Of a stretch of DNA of 64,000 nt, positions 1-10,239 are shown piece by piece. The translations under genes were made by a program, and so were the position numbers. Each line of letters begins with the position of its first letter. Position 1 is the first letter of the stretch. The DNA lies in contig JAAYEQ010000012.1 in NCBI GenBank assembly GCA_012728655.1, forward strand, positions 18,641 through 82,640. Direction: 5' to 3'. The notes beneath the pieces are model-generated. The model saw nothing but the letters and a program-made list of their open reading frames with translations. It searched no databases and was not told the origin of the DNA. The stretch is from Syntrophomonadaceae bacterium (GTDB lineage Bacteria > Bacillota > Syntrophomonadia > Syntrophomonadales > DTU052).

Positions 1-165
<165 letters not shown>

Positions 166-714
166 CTAGCTGATCTTTACTTTCTTGAGGCTTGATTTAA
201 GCATGTCAAGTTTCTTTACAACGCTGGCGTCAATTACCCTGTCTCCTATCCGAACCTTAACCCCGCCTATCAATGATGGATCTACAGTCAGCGTTACCCT
301 TACCTTCTTGCCGGTCGCCTGGGAAAGGGTCTTTTCAAGTTCCGCAATATCCTGTTCGCTTACATCTTTGGCTGATGTTACTTCAGCCTTGATGATACCT
401 TTGCTTTCATCGGCCATTGCCCGATACTCAGCAAACATTACTTCCAGGTGATCAACCCTTCTCTTGTCGATAACCAGGTTCAAGAAATTAAGCGTAGTCG
501 GCGAAACCCGGTCGTCAAACAACCGGGACAGGATATCCTTCTTCTCCTGAGGCGGTATAAGCACATGGAACATGAACGCTTTGAGATCCTCATTGGACAT
601 GATGACATCCACCACGTCCCCCAACTCTTTCTCGAACTCGTCAATCTTGTTTTGTTCTTGGGCAATGGCAAAAAAGGCCTCTGCATAGCGCCTACCGACA
701 CTCTTGTTTAACAT
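166..714 (-). CDS. atpH: ATP synthase F1 subunit delta
   Basis: ORF 182 aa, OSCP/delta family pattern, position in atp operon. Confidence 0.96.
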   Translation of the reverse strand: MLNKSVGRRYAEAFFAIAQEQNKIDEFEKELGDVVDVIMSNEDLKAFMFHVLIPPQEKKDILSRLFDDRVSPTTLNFLNLVIDKRRVDHLEVMFAEYRAMADESKGIIKAEVTSAKDVSEQDIAELEKTLSQATGKKVRVTLTVDPSLIGGVKVRIGDRVIDASVVKKLDMLKSSLKKVKIS

Positions 715-1316
715 AACAGATCCCCTGCATCCTTAATGAATTCTCTGACCATCACTTGATGGTCCTCATCAGTCAGTGCCCTGCCCAAGACTTTTTCTGC
801 CGCCATAATAGCCAGCGTAGCTGCGGTATCACGCAGCTCCGAGAGAGCCTGTTCCTTTTCTGCCTGAATCTCGGCGATCGCTTTGTTTTTCAAACTTGTT
901 GCTTCTGCCTCGGCCCTGGAGATAATCTCATTCTTGGTTTCCTCCGCAATCTGAGTCGCCCGGGCCACTATTTCCTGAGCTTCCCTGCGAGCTTCAGCCA
1001 ATTCATTGGCCGAGTCCTTTCTCATCTGTTCGACCTCAACCAGCAATTCCTCGGCATGCCTCAGTGAACTCTCGATGGTGTTGGTGCGTTCCTCCAACAT
1101 ATTGCTCACAGGATTGAATCCGAATTTATATAGTATGGCTAGCAACAGAAAAAAGTTGACTGCGGTCCAACCTATCTTTGCAATATCGGGAAAAGGTGGT
1201 ACTCCTTCCTCCGACGCGAAACAGGAGGTTGCCAGCCCCATCACGATAATCATGCTCAGGAGTAGAACCGCCAGGGCTAACCATTTTCTACTTCTCACAG
1301 GCACGTCTACCTCCAT
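708..1316 (-). CDS. atpF: ATP synthase F0 subunit b
   Basis: TM segment then long charged helix; operon position. Confidence 0.95.
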   Translation of the reverse strand: MEVDVPVRSRKWLALAVLLLSMIIVMGLATSCFASEEGVPPFPDIAKIGWTAVNFFLLLAILYKFGFNPVSNMLEERTNTIESSLRHAEELLVEVEQMRKDSANELAEARREAQEIVARATQIAEETKNEIISRAEAEATSLKNKAIAEIQAEKEQALSELRDTAATLAIMAAEKVLGRALTDEDHQVMVREFIKDAGDLLC

Positions 1317-1410
1317 TCGTTACGGTAAAAATAGTTTTGTGGGCGATGAGCCCTCACCAACGACCTCTCATCGCCCAAACTACGCGTTAGATCCCTACTT
1401 CCCTGCGATA

Positions 1411-1638
1411 TTAGCCAATCTTGCCGACTAGCATGAACGCGATGAGCAGGCCGTAAATAGTTAAGGTCTCAATAAATGCCAGTGTGATGAACAGCAGGGT
1501 TCTAACCTGGTCTGCGATTTCGGGCTGCCGGGCAATACTCTCCAGAGCTTTTCCCCCGACGATACCTTGACCGATACCACCGCCCAGAGCTCCAACGGCT
1601 ACGGCGAGGCCGGCACCAATTGCAAACATCCCTTCCAT
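1411..1638 (-). CDS. atpE: ATP synthase F0 subunit c
   Basis: 75 aa two-TM hairpin with GIGQG, ARQPE and the FIETLTIYG carboxylate site. Confidence 0.97.
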   Translation of the reverse strand: MEGMFAIGAGLAVAVGALGGGIGQGIVGGKALESIARQPEIADQVRTLLFITLAFIETLTIYGLLIAFMLVGKIG

Positions 1639-1726
1639 TGATTTCCCTCCTTTCTTGCTTCAGTGAATGTTGCATTTCTTTTCTTCACTGATACGAAAGA
1701 CAACCTTAACCCTTAATAACATAAGT

Positions 1727-2419
1727 TTAGTGGCCTTCTCCGGTAGCTCCTGCGATATAACTCGATGCCAGGATGGTAAACACAATCGCCTGGATTGCCC
1801 CGGTCAGCAGCCCCAGGGCCATCATCGGCATCGGTATCAGGAATGGTGCCATCATCAGCAGAAAGCCAATTATCATTTCTTCCCCAAAAACATTACCAAA
1901 AAGACGGAGCGTCAGAGACAACGGACGAGCAACTTCTTCAATGATGTTCAACGGCAGCATCAACGGACTCGGTTGTATGAAATGACCGAAATAATGCATC
2001 TTGTGCTCTCTAAACCCGGCTATATGAACCGAGAAGAACACAATAATTGCCAGCGTGGCTGTAACGTTCCAGTCACTGGTCGGCGCTTTAAAACCATCGA
2101 TATAAGCTGCCCCTGGAAGCAAACCACTGTAGTTTGATATCAGGATAAACAGGAAAAACGTGGACAGTATTGGCGTCCATTTCTTGGCCACCGACTCGCC
2201 CAGCATCTGCCCAAAGAAATCGAAAGTCCACTGAACAACCATTTCAAAAGCATTCTGTAAGCCCCGGGGGACCCTTTCCATTTTTCGCGTGGCCATATAC
2301 GCAAATAGTCCAATGATAAGTATTATGGCCCATTCGGTTACAACCAGTTCTGGCACTGGCAATTTGTCCGCGATTGTGAACAGTGGTTCCTGCATAGGCA
2401 GCTCCAACGCGAAGATCAA
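1727..2419 (-). CDS. atpB: ATP synthase F0 subunit a
   Basis: ORF with RLFGNVFGEE motif. Confidence 0.97.
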   Translation of the reverse strand: MIFALELPMQEPLFTIADKLPVPELVVTEWAIILIIGLFAYMATRKMERVPRGLQNAFEMVVQWTFDFFGQMLGESVAKKWTPILSTFFLFILISNYSGLLPGAAYIDGFKAPTSDWNVTATLAIIVFFSVHIAGFREHKMHYFGHFIQPSPLMLPLNIIEEVARPLSLTLRLFGNVFGEEMIIGFLLMMAPFLIPMPMMALGLLTGAIQAIVFTILASSYIAGATGEGH

Positions 2420-2450
2420 GTCCTTACCCCCCTTTCTTTCTAGGATTTGC

Positions 2451-2777
2451 TTATTGGCTCAACCGTCCTCCAGGTCCGTTAACCAAACGTTCAAAGAATG
2501 ACCACTCACTTCGAGTTGCGACCAAAAAGACCAGACTGCCAAGGAACATGCCCCATAGAATCCCAATTATTATATCCAATCCCGCCAGCCAGGCAAGCAA
2601 CCCCAACAATACGGTTAGCGCCGCGATTCTGCCCATGTACCTGACGCTAATCTGTTTGGCGGCTTCCCGGGGCGGCATCTTCTCGGCCGTTTTCAATACC
2701 TTCAGGTTTAACCAAACCGATATACCGAATAATACCAGCCCGACTGCCAGTCCTATCGGCACTGTTATATTATACAT
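2451..2777 (-). CDS. ATP synthase subunit I-like membrane protein
   Basis: 108 aa four-TM protein directly upstream of atpB. Confidence 0.7.
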   Translation of the reverse strand: MYNITVPIGLAVGLVLFGISVWLNLKVLKTAEKMPPREAAKQISVRYMGRIAALTVLLGLLAWLAGLDIIIGILWGMFLGSLVFLVATRSEWSFFERLVNGPGGRLSQ

Positions 2778-2821
2778 CTTGCAGCATCCTCTTGGTTATA
2801 TTAAATTTATTGCTTTAAATA

Positions 2822-3187
2822 TTAATCTTTGGATTCAGGTTCTGATTTGTCCAACTCTGCCAGCTTTTTTTTGGCCTCGTCCAACGCCGCAATTATCTCT
2901 TTGCTGGGCCGGTACTTCTCTGATTTCGTCTTTTCTTCCTCGAAACTGCTGTCGCCTCTTTTCCCGAATGCCTGTTCATACATTATTTTCAGCCCGGTCG
3001 CCACTCCCAACAGCAACAGGATCAGCATCAGATAGGGTGCAGTCCCCAGGCGGGAGTCCAGATAACTGCCGGCAAAGTAACCCAACGCCACCGAAGCCGC
3101 AAAGCTGGCAGCCATGGATACAGCGTTACCCAGCGACTTGGCCCAATTGCCTCTTCTCTTTTCCATATTTCTCCTTATTTCCTTCAC
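2822..3187 (-). CDS. AtpZ/AtpI family protein
   Basis: Two-TM protein with GYFAGSYLDSRLGTAPY...G motif, head of atp operon; inner Met (MEKRRGN) is the likelier start. Confidence 0.75.
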   Translation of the reverse strand: MKEIRRNMEKRRGNWAKSLGNAVSMAASFAASVALGYFAGSYLDSRLGTAPYLMLILLLLGVATGLKIMYEQAFGKRGDSSFEEEKTKSEKYRPSKEIIAALDEAKKKLAELDKSEPESKD

Positions 3188-3298
3188 GAGTCATTATTGA
3201 CCCAAATTTGATTTCTCTACGCCGCGCCAAATTCCTCTTTTTTTCATGTTTTGAATAGTCTGAACTTTCCCAAGTCCTGCCGCGCTGTTCCTTCCCCT

Positions 3299-3640
3299 TT
3301 AACAAAACTCCTCTCCCCGGCTGCTTTCATACTTTGCCAGATAGCCCTTACGGCACAGTTTATTGATATGTTTCTCCATCGCTTCTTCAATGTTAACGTT
3401 GTAGTTTTCTTCCAGCACAAACATCATTGATACTGCAGTCTGAGCCACATCCAACAATTCGCTCATGATGATGGCAACGGTTTCCTCCTCGTCGGCCTTA
3501 AACGCTTCCCCGCTTAAGCCCCGGAGTTTGCCAATAGCCTCTGCCAGTTCGCCGGCTTCCTCCATCAGTTTTAAGGCGGTAGATTCCAGGGTCGGTGTCA
3601 ATCGGTTTAATCGGGGAAGGCTGATGGTTTTGGTCCTCAT
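3299..3640 (-). CDS. MazG-like nucleotide pyrophosphohydrolase family protein
   Basis: KLMEEAGELAEAIGK...EEETVAIIMSELLDVAQ pattern. Confidence 0.75.
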   Translation of the reverse strand: MRTKTISLPRLNRLTPTLESTALKLMEEAGELAEAIGKLRGLSGEAFKADEEETVAIIMSELLDVAQTAVSMMFVLEENYNVNIEEAMEKHINKLCRKGYLAKYESSRGEEFC

Positions 3641-3655
3641 CCCTTTTCTCCTCCC

Positions 3656-4108
3656 TTAAACCCGAATTTCCGTAACCTCAATTCCTGCTTCCTCAAGAAT
3701 CCTGAGCGCGAACTCGTCAATAAAATCACCCTGGTGGACAACCCTGATGACCCCCGCATTAACCAGCATGCGCGAACATAACATGCAGGGCTGGTGGGTG
3801 CAGTATAGAACGGAATCAATAGTGGATACCCCGTATCGGGCCGCATTGATAATGGCGTTCTGTTCCGCATGCACTCCCCGGCACAGCTCATAACGGTAAC
3901 CCGAAGGGATTCCCTTTTCCTCCCGCAGGCAACCGACGTCCAAACAGTGTGCAATTCCCTGTGGAGCACCATTATAACCGGTAGCGACAATCCGTTCTCC
4001 CTTGACCAGCAGAGCACCAACTTTGCGCCGTATGCAGGTAGAACGGCTGGCTACCATCCGGGCCAGTTGGGAAAAGTACTCGTCCCATGAAGGCCTTTCC
4101 TGTGACAT
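3656..4108 (-). CDS. dCMP/cytidine deaminase (ComEB family)
   Basis: HAEQNAI and CTHQPCMLCSRM zinc-site motifs. Confidence 0.9.
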   Translation of the reverse strand: MSQERPSWDEYFSQLARMVASRSTCIRRKVGALLVKGERIVATGYNGAPQGIAHCLDVGCLREEKGIPSGYRYELCRGVHAEQNAIINAARYGVSTIDSVLYCTHQPCMLCSRMLVNAGVIRVVHQGDFIDEFALRILEEAGIEVTEIRV

Positions 4109-4126
4109 CTCATTACCTCCCCCTTA

Positions 4127-4195
4127 CCAAATAAAAAAGAGCAAGCCCGGTATCGGCACTTGTGTTCACGCAACGCCCTCTAGGTCTTGCTCCGC
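4127..4195 (-). terminator. Intrinsic terminator downstream of glyA
   Basis: Minus strand GAGCAAG ... CTTGCTC followed by TTTTTT. Confidence 0.6.
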
Positions 4196-4221
4196 CAGTC
4201 ATCAAATCTCGGGTTCCTCGG

Positions 4222-5469
4222 TTAATCCCCGTACAAGGGGTATTTCTCGCAAAGCCGATCAACGATGGCTTTGGCTTTGGTCTTGCTTGATTCATCCCGG
4301 TCAATCAAAGCCCAGGCAATGGCTTGCGCCACCTCCACCATGTCTTCTTTCTTCAGCCCCCTGGAGGTAACGGCCGGGGTTCCAATCCTGATCCCACTGG
4401 TTATGGTCGGCTTCTCGGGATCAAAAGGAATGGCGTTCTTGTTAACGGTTATATTTACCTCTTCCAGCAACTGCTCGGCCTGTTTACCGGTCAATCCCTG
4501 CCGGCGGACATCAACCAGCATCAAATGAGTATCCGTACCTCCGGAAACCAGCCGGAACCCATGCTTTTTAAGTTCATCCGCCAGAACCGAAGCATTCTCA
4601 ACCACTTGTTTCTGATAGGCCACGAACTCATCCGTCATGGCTTCTTTCAAACATACCGCCTTGGCGGCAATCACATGCATCAAGGGCCCCCCCTGGATAC
4701 CCGGGAAGACGGCTTTGTCAATTTTGGCCGCCCATTCCGGAGTGCAGAATATCATTCCTCCCCGGGGACCCCTTAAGGTCTTATGCGTGGTGGTGGTCAC
4801 GAAGTCGGCATAGGGAACCGGGTTGGGATGCAGCCCGGCGGCTACCAATCCTGCGATATGCGCCATGTCCACCATCAGCAGGGCCGAAACCGAATCCGCG
4901 ATCTCCTTGAAAGCCTGATAATCGATGGTGCGCGGATAGGCGCTGGCCCCGACCACGATCATCTTCGGTTTGGCTTGCTGAGCAATCTCTTTTACCTGCT
5001 GGTAGTCAATAATCTCCTTCTCGGCGTCCACACCGTAGCTGACAATGTTGAAATATGTTCCCGATATGTTAACCGGGCTGCCATGGGTCAGGTGCCCCCC
5101 ATGGGCCAGATTCATGCCCATTATAGTATCTCCGGGTTTCAAAGCGGCGAAATACACCGCGGTGTTGGCCTGGGCCCCGGAATGCGGCTGAACATTAACG
5201 TGAGCGGCGCCAAAGATCTTCTTGGCCCTTTCCCGGGCCAGTTCCTCGACCACGTCAACGTACTCGCACCCGCCGTAATAACGCTTGCCGGGATAACCTT
5301 CGGCGTATTTGTTGGTCATAACCCCGCCCTGAGCGGCCATCACTGCACGGGAAACAAAGTTCTCCGAAGCAATGAGCTCCAGCTTCCGGGACTGCCGCTC
5401 CTCTTCCTGGTTAATAGCCCGGGCAACCTCGGGGTCAACCGGCAGCACGTACTTATTAATATAGTCCAT
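4222..5469 (-). CDS. glyA: Serine hydroxymethyltransferase
   Basis: 415 aa; [17 protein letters not shown] lysine motif. Confidence 0.98.
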   Translation of the reverse strand: MDYINKYVLPVDPEVARAINQEEERQSRKLELIASENFVSRAVMAAQGGVMTNKYAEGYPGKRYYGGCEYVDVVEELARERAKKIFGAAHVNVQPHSGAQANTAVYFAALKPGDTIMGMNLAHGGHLTHGSPVNISGTYFNIVSYGVDAEKEIIDYQQVKEIAQQAKPKMIVVGASAYPRTIDYQAFKEIADSVSALLMVDMAHIAGLVAAGLHPNPVPYADFVTTTTHKTLRGPRGGMIFCTPEWAAKIDKAVFPGIQGGPLMHVIAAKAVCLKEAMTDEFVAYQKQVVENASVLADELKKHGFRLVSGGTDTHLMLVDVRRQGLTGKQAEQLLEEVNITVNKNAIPFDPEKPTITSGIRIGTPAVTSRGLKKEDMVEVAQAIAWALIDRDESSKTKAKAIVDRLCEKYPLYGD

Positions 5470-5940
5470 TCACTTCTCCCCCTGTTTCAGATATTTACTC
5501 TCAATAGCCTTAATCAGATCCAGGCGTCGCTGGTGACGCCCTCCGGCATAGGTTGATTCCAGAAAACCCCTTACAATTGATTCGGCAACTCCGGAACCAA
5601 CCACCCGCGCACCCAGTGTCAGTATGTTGGCATCGTTATGCTCACGGGCAGCCCGGGCTGAAAACTCGTCGTTGCATACAGCCGCCCTTATCCCGGGGAC
5701 CTTGTTGGCAGCCATGGCCATGCCCTGACCGGTGCCGCAAATAAGCAGTCCCAGATCAGCCTGTCCGCCCTTTATGCCCAAAACCACCTTTTCCGCGATC
5801 TCCGGGTAATCAACCGGTTCTTCGCTGAAGCAGCCGGCATCGTCCACCTGGTGACCCCAGGCGGCGAGAACTTTTTTCAGGTGCTCTTTAAGGGCGTATC
5901 CGGCATGATCGCTTCCAACTAACAAACGCAATCCTACCAC
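5470..5940 (-). CDS. rpiB: Ribose-5-phosphate isomerase B
   Basis: GSDHAGYALK, CGTGQGMAMAANK motifs. Confidence 0.96.
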   Translation of the reverse strand: MVGLRLLVGSDHAGYALKEHLKKVLAAWGHQVDDAGCFSEEPVDYPEIAEKVVLGIKGGQADLGLLICGTGQGMAMAANKVPGIRAAVCNDEFSARAAREHNDANILTLGARVVGSGVAESIVRGFLESTYAGGRHQRRLDLIKAIESKYLKQGEK

Positions 5941-6063
5941 CTCATAGCTTTCAACCAGACCGGTACCATTCCTTTAACAGAACGATACGGCATTAAATGC
6001 GAAGCGCCTCCGCTTTCGGGCTGCGGGGCTGGTATTTCGCCCTCCCCGTATTTTAATAATAAT

Positions 6064-6531
6064 TTATAATAACTCATTTTCCAGCTTGTCCACCAGCATT
6101 TCCAACAATTGCCGGAGTTCGTCCCGGCAGGCACGATATGTATCCGTATCTCCCCCGTAGGGATCGAGCACGTCCCCGTCCTGTCCCAGGAACTCATGCA
6201 GGGAGTGTATCTTATCGTTCTGACCATATATCCGGGTAAGGTAATCGCGATGAGCCCCGGTCATAGTAAGTATCAAATCAGCCGCTTCCAGCATCTCTTC
6301 AGTCACCGGTCGGGCTCGATGATCCGAAATATCAATCCCGATCTCCTCCATTACCTCCCGGGCACCGGGTGAGGCCGTATCCCCGGGATTGGGATAGGTA
6401 CCTGCGGTTATCACCTCTATTTTGTCCTTTAACTCGGGACTCCGTTCCTCCAGTTGTTTTATGAAAAGGCCCTTGGCCATCGGACTCCTGCAGGTGTTGC
6501 CGGAACAGATAAACAATACGAGCTTCTTCAT
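6064..6531 (-). CDS. ywlE: Low-molecular-weight protein tyrosine (arginine) phosphatase
   Basis: FICSGNTCRSPMA catalytic loop. Confidence 0.9.
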   Translation of the reverse strand: MKKLVLFICSGNTCRSPMAKGLFIKQLEERSPELKDKIEVITAGTYPNPGDTASPGAREVMEEIGIDISDHRARPVTEEMLEAADLILTMTGAHRDYLTRIYGQNDKIHSLHEFLGQDGDVLDPYGGDTDTYRACRDELRQLLEMLVDKLENELL

Positions 6532-6540
6532 GGCCCCCTC

Positions 6541-7146
6541 CTACATAAGCATTTTAATCGCCATCAGGATCAGGAGAATCCCGCCTGCGGCCTGTGCTCT
6601 CTTCCCCACCAGATCGCTGAAATATTTGCCGCCCATCCAGCCTGCACCCGTCATGACTCCGGCTACGATCCCGGTCGTTACGACCGTGTAAAGTATGGGA
6701 ACCCGGGCGGTCCCCAGACCAAACCCAACTGCCAGGGCGTCAATACTGACTGAAAACCCCAAAACCAGGATTGATGCCCACCCCCCCAGGGTGGTCTCCG
6801 GTTCTTTTAGCAACAGCTTTTCCCGGGCCTCGGAAATTCTGACTGCGGTTTGAAATTCTCTCAGGCCTTCTCTTATCATCTGAAAACCAATATAGGCCAA
6901 AACTACGGCTCCGGCAATAGCAGCCCATTTCCCCATAAAAGTACCCGCAGCCAGTCCCAGGTACAGTCCCAGAAGGGGCATGGCTACGTGGAGCAACGCT
7001 ACGGTGCCGATAAACCGCGTCCGATAATAACGGGAAACCCCTGACAATCCCAACCCCATTGCCACCGAAAAGGCATCAAGTCCGAGCGCTACCGCAACAG
7101 CAAAAACCTCGATCATGCTGTTCAAATCCCTGATTGCTCCCTTCAC
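6541..7146 (-). CDS. mntP: Manganese efflux pump MntP
   Basis: Duplicated GLDAFSVAMGLG / SIDALAVGFGLG motifs; likely start at inner Met ~7116. Confidence 0.92.
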   Translation of the reverse strand: MKGAIRDLNSMIEVFAVAVALGLDAFSVAMGLGLSGVSRYYRTRFIGTVALLHVAMPLLGLYLGLAAGTFMGKWAAIAGAVVLAYIGFQMIREGLREFQTAVRISEAREKLLLKEPETTLGGWASILVLGFSVSIDALAVGFGLGTARVPILYTVVTTGIVAGVMTGAGWMGGKYFSDLVGKRAQAAGGILLILMAIKMLM

Positions 7147-7200
7147 GTATTGTGGACCGACGTGTGCAACGTTCCAGGACTAAACACTCTCAAATAACAT

Positions 7201-7215
7201 TCAGGTTTGACCTGA
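7201..7215. promoter_or_regulatory. Candidate DtxR/MntR-type operator upstream of mntP
   Basis: TCAGGTTTGACCTGA inverted repeat (TCAGGT-TTG-ACCTGA). Confidence 0.45.
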
Positions 7216-7289
7216 TTTTATCGTTTATTATTCCTGCAGCTCGGACAGTATAAGCCTCCCGCCGGCAAATCGGTGCATGGGTAATGGTC

Positions 7290-8288
7290 TTACCGGCGGG
7301 CGGCTTCATATATGCGATCGGCAACCGCTACCCCCAGTCCCGTTTCTTCGGGTATCTCCATAAACAGGTATTCAATCTTTCTGCTGTCGGCCAGGCGAAA
7401 GATTTCATAAAGGCGGCGGCCATATTCGGCTGAACCGCCATTGATTACCACCACCAAATCGACCAGGGTGGGTAGTTCCTGATCACCAACGACAACAACA
7501 CCTACCCGTTTCCCCCTGGCGGCTTCAGCCTGAGCCAACTGGGCCAGGTTTTCCCCCGGTTTAACCGGTATGACCCGGGCATCGGGTCGATAGTGGGCCG
7601 CCCGCAGCCGGCTTCGCTCTTCCGCCCCCGGCTTGGTCGCTGCGATCAGGCCGGGGAGCACCTCTTCCAGGCGTTCCCGGGAAACCGCTCCCGGGCGCAG
7701 GATGGTAAAGGGGGGGCGGGTAATATCCAGTATGGTTGATTCAATCCCCCACCCGGTACTCCCGGCATCGAGAACGCCCGCTATCCGGCCGTTTAGATCC
7801 TTCAATACGTGCCGGGCGGAAGTTGAGCTGGGGCGCCCGGAGAGATTGGCACTGGTGGCCGCCACCGGCACCCCGGCTGCCTTGATGAGATCCAGGGCCA
7901 CCCGGTGGTCGGGCATTCTCAAGCCTACAGTCGGCAACCCTGCGGTTACCAGCGGCGGCACTTTATCGTTTGCCCTGGCCACCAGGGTAAGCGGCCCCGG
8001 CCAGAATCGGTTTACCAGCAGCAGAACCTCTTCGGAAATGTCGGTTACCAGCGATGAAGCCTGTTCCCAACTCATTACATGCATCAACAAGGGATTGTTC
8101 AGGGGACGGCCTTTGGCCTTGAATACGTTTCGTACCGCTTTTTCATCCAACCCGTTGGCTCCAACCCCGTACACGGTTTCGGTGGGGAACGCCACCGTTT
8201 CGCCTTCCCGGATCAGAGCCGCTGCAATTTCGATAATCTTGGGATTGGGGTTGTCGGGATCAACCTTGAGGTGTAAAGTCTGCATCAT
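7290..8288 (-). CDS. ywlC: L-threonylcarbamoyladenylate synthase (Sua5/YwlC, two-domain)
   Basis: FPTETVYGVGANG; C-terminal Sua5 domain. Confidence 0.93.
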   Translation of the reverse strand: MMQTLHLKVDPDNPNPKIIEIAAALIREGETVAFPTETVYGVGANGLDEKAVRNVFKAKGRPLNNPLLMHVMSWEQASSLVTDISEEVLLLVNRFWPGPLTLVARANDKVPPLVTAGLPTVGLRMPDHRVALDLIKAAGVPVAATSANLSGRPSSTSARHVLKDLNGRIAGVLDAGSTGWGIESTILDITRPPFTILRPGAVSRERLEEVLPGLIAATKPGAEERSRLRAAHYRPDARVIPVKPGENLAQLAQAEAARGKRVGVVVVGDQELPTLVDLVVVINGGSAEYGRRLYEIFRLADSRKIEYLFMEIPEETGLGVAVADRIYEAARR

Positions 8289-9150
8289 GCTTTCCCTTCT
8301 TCAGAACCAGGACCCGGTCCCTTTGACCCAGGTCCTTTAAAATATAATAACCCGACCAGGCCTCACCGGCATACCGTTTGAGCTCCTCCGCCTGGCCGGC
8401 ATCCCCCACCTCCAGCAGCAGGAAACCCGGCACGCCCAGATGCCGCCAGGCTTGAGGAAGCAGCCGCCTGTAAACGGCCAGCCCGTCAGGCCCGCCATCC
8501 AGAGCTTGCTGCGGTTCATATTCACGAACTTCCGGAGGGAGGTCTTTCATCTTTTCCGAGGGTATATAGGGCAGGTTGGCGGCAATCAAGTGGAAGGTCC
8601 CGAAGTCTGCTGAATCCAAAAGATCGCTTTGACAGAAGAATACCCGGTCTGCGACCCCGTTCAGAAGGGCGTTGGCCTTGGCCACCTCGAGCGCCGCTTC
8701 GCTTATATCCACCCCGTAAACCAGGGCGTGAGGAAGGTACCGGGCGATGCTGATGGCTATGGCCCCGCAGCCGGTTCCAACATCCAGAACCCTAACCTCT
8801 CCTTTATACCCTCTTAACAAACGTATACTCTCTTCGACCAGGATTTCGGTGTCCGGGCGTGGTATCAGTACCCGCCGGTCGACCTGGAACGGCAGGGACA
8901 TGAATTCCTTATGCCCGGTGATATAAGCAGCAGGTTCTCCCTTTACCCTTCTTCTGATCATCTCTCGGAAAGACGCCCGTTCTTCCTGGTTGACCGGCCG
9001 GTCATACTGGACGTAGAGTCCAATGCGGTCGAGATTCAAAGCATGAGCCAAAAGAACCTCGGCTTCAAGTCGAGGTTCCGCGATTCCAAGACCCGCAAAG
9101 CGACTCTTGGTCCAGTTCAGAAGATCCTGTACCGTCCAGTCCCTGCTCAA
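8260..9150 (-). CDS. prmC: Release factor glutamine methyltransferase
   Basis: NLPYIPS (NPPY-type) motif, adjacent to prfA. Confidence 0.95.
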   Translation of the reverse strand: MSRDWTVQDLLNWTKSRFAGLGIAEPRLEAEVLLAHALNLDRIGLYVQYDRPVNQEERASFREMIRRRVKGEPAAYITGHKEFMSLPFQVDRRVLIPRPDTEILVEESIRLLRGYKGEVRVLDVGTGCGAIAISIARYLPHALVYGVDISEAALEVAKANALLNGVADRVFFCQSDLLDSADFGTFHLIAANLPYIPSEKMKDLPPEVREYEPQQALDGGPDGLAVYRRLLPQAWRHLGVPGFLLLEVGDAGQAEELKRYAGEAWSGYYILKDLGQRDRVLVLKKGKHDADFTPQG

Positions 9151-9152
9151 TC

Positions 9153-10226
9153 TTAATCCACCTGTTTCAGTTTCTCCGCCTGATCATGGGTAATCAAGGC
9201 GTTGATGATCTCTTCCAGGTCACCTTCCAGCACGGCATCCAGTTTGTGCAGGGTCAGTCCGATGCGGTGGTCGGTAACCCGGCCCTGGGGGTAGTTGTAG
9301 GTCCTGATTCTCTCGCTCCGGTCTCCGGTCCCGACCATCCCCCTGCGGGCATCTGCGATCTCGGCCTCTTTTTCCGCCTTGGTCATCTCCAGAAGGCGGG
9401 ATCTTAAGACCCGCATAGCCTTCTCTTTGTTTTTGTGCTGCGACTTCTCATCCTGACAGGTTACGACCAATCCGCTCGGGATATGAGTTATCCGTACCGC
9501 CGATTGGGTGGTATTCACCGACTGTCCTCCCGGTCCGCTGGAACAATAAAGGTCTATGCGCAGATCGTTGGGGTTGATTTCCACCTCAACCTCTTCCGCC
9601 TCCGGCAGGACTGCAACCGTAGCCGCCGAGGTGTGGATCCTTCCTCCGGACTCGGTTACCGGTATCCGCTGGACCCGGTGGACTCCCGATTCGTACTTTA
9701 ACCGGCTGTAGGCACCCTTGCCCTCAATCACAAAGATGATCTCTTTAAATCCGTTAAGATCGGAATAACTGACATCCATTATATCCGTCTTCCAACCCTG
9801 CTTTTCTGCGTAACGGGAATACATCCTAAAAAGTGTGGCCGCAAATAAAGCCGCCTCTTCACCGCCAGTCCCGGCGCGGATCTCCATGATAACATTCTTG
9901 TCATCATTAGGATCCTTTGGCAGCAGCAGCAGCTGAAGCGTCCTTTCCAACTCCGCTTTCCGCTCCCGGTTTTCATCAAGCTCCTGCTCCACCAACTCCC
10001 GGAAATCCGACTCGAGGCTCTCCCCCAGAAGGCTCTCGGCTTCTTCGATGTTGTTCAGGACCTGTTTGTAGTCGCGATAGGTGTTAACGATATCGGTTAA
10101 ATCGGACAATGCCTTGCTCAGTTTCTGGTACCGGGAAAGATCCGCTACCGTTTCCGGCTGCGACAGCATTTCGGAAAGTTCTTGATACTTTTCTTCCAGA
10201 CCCTTTAGTTTTTCAAACATGGTCAT
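9153..10226 (-). CDS. prfA: Peptide chain release factor 1
   Basis: GGQ motif [10 protein letters not shown]; 357 aa. Confidence 0.97.
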   Translation of the reverse strand: MTMFEKLKGLEEKYQELSEMLSQPETVADLSRYQKLSKALSDLTDIVNTYRDYKQVLNNIEEAESLLGESLESDFRELVEQELDENRERKAELERTLQLLLLPKDPNDDKNVIMEIRAGTGGEEAALFAATLFRMYSRYAEKQGWKTDIMDVSYSDLNGFKEIIFVIEGKGAYSRLKYESGVHRVQRIPVTESGGRIHTSAATVAVLPEAEEVEVEINPNDLRIDLYCSSGPGGQSVNTTQSAVRITHIPSGLVVTCQDEKSQHKNKEKAMRVLRSRLLEMTKAEKEAEIADARRGMVGTGDRSERIRTYNYPQGRVTDHRIGLTLHKLDAVLEGDLEEIINALITHDQAEKLKQVD

Positions 10227-10239
10227 CCCTCGTCCATTA

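Noticed and set aside
7147-7289. yybP-ykoY Mn riboswitch upstream of mntP
   Set aside because: Conserved riboswitch blocks not present; only the DtxR-like dyad
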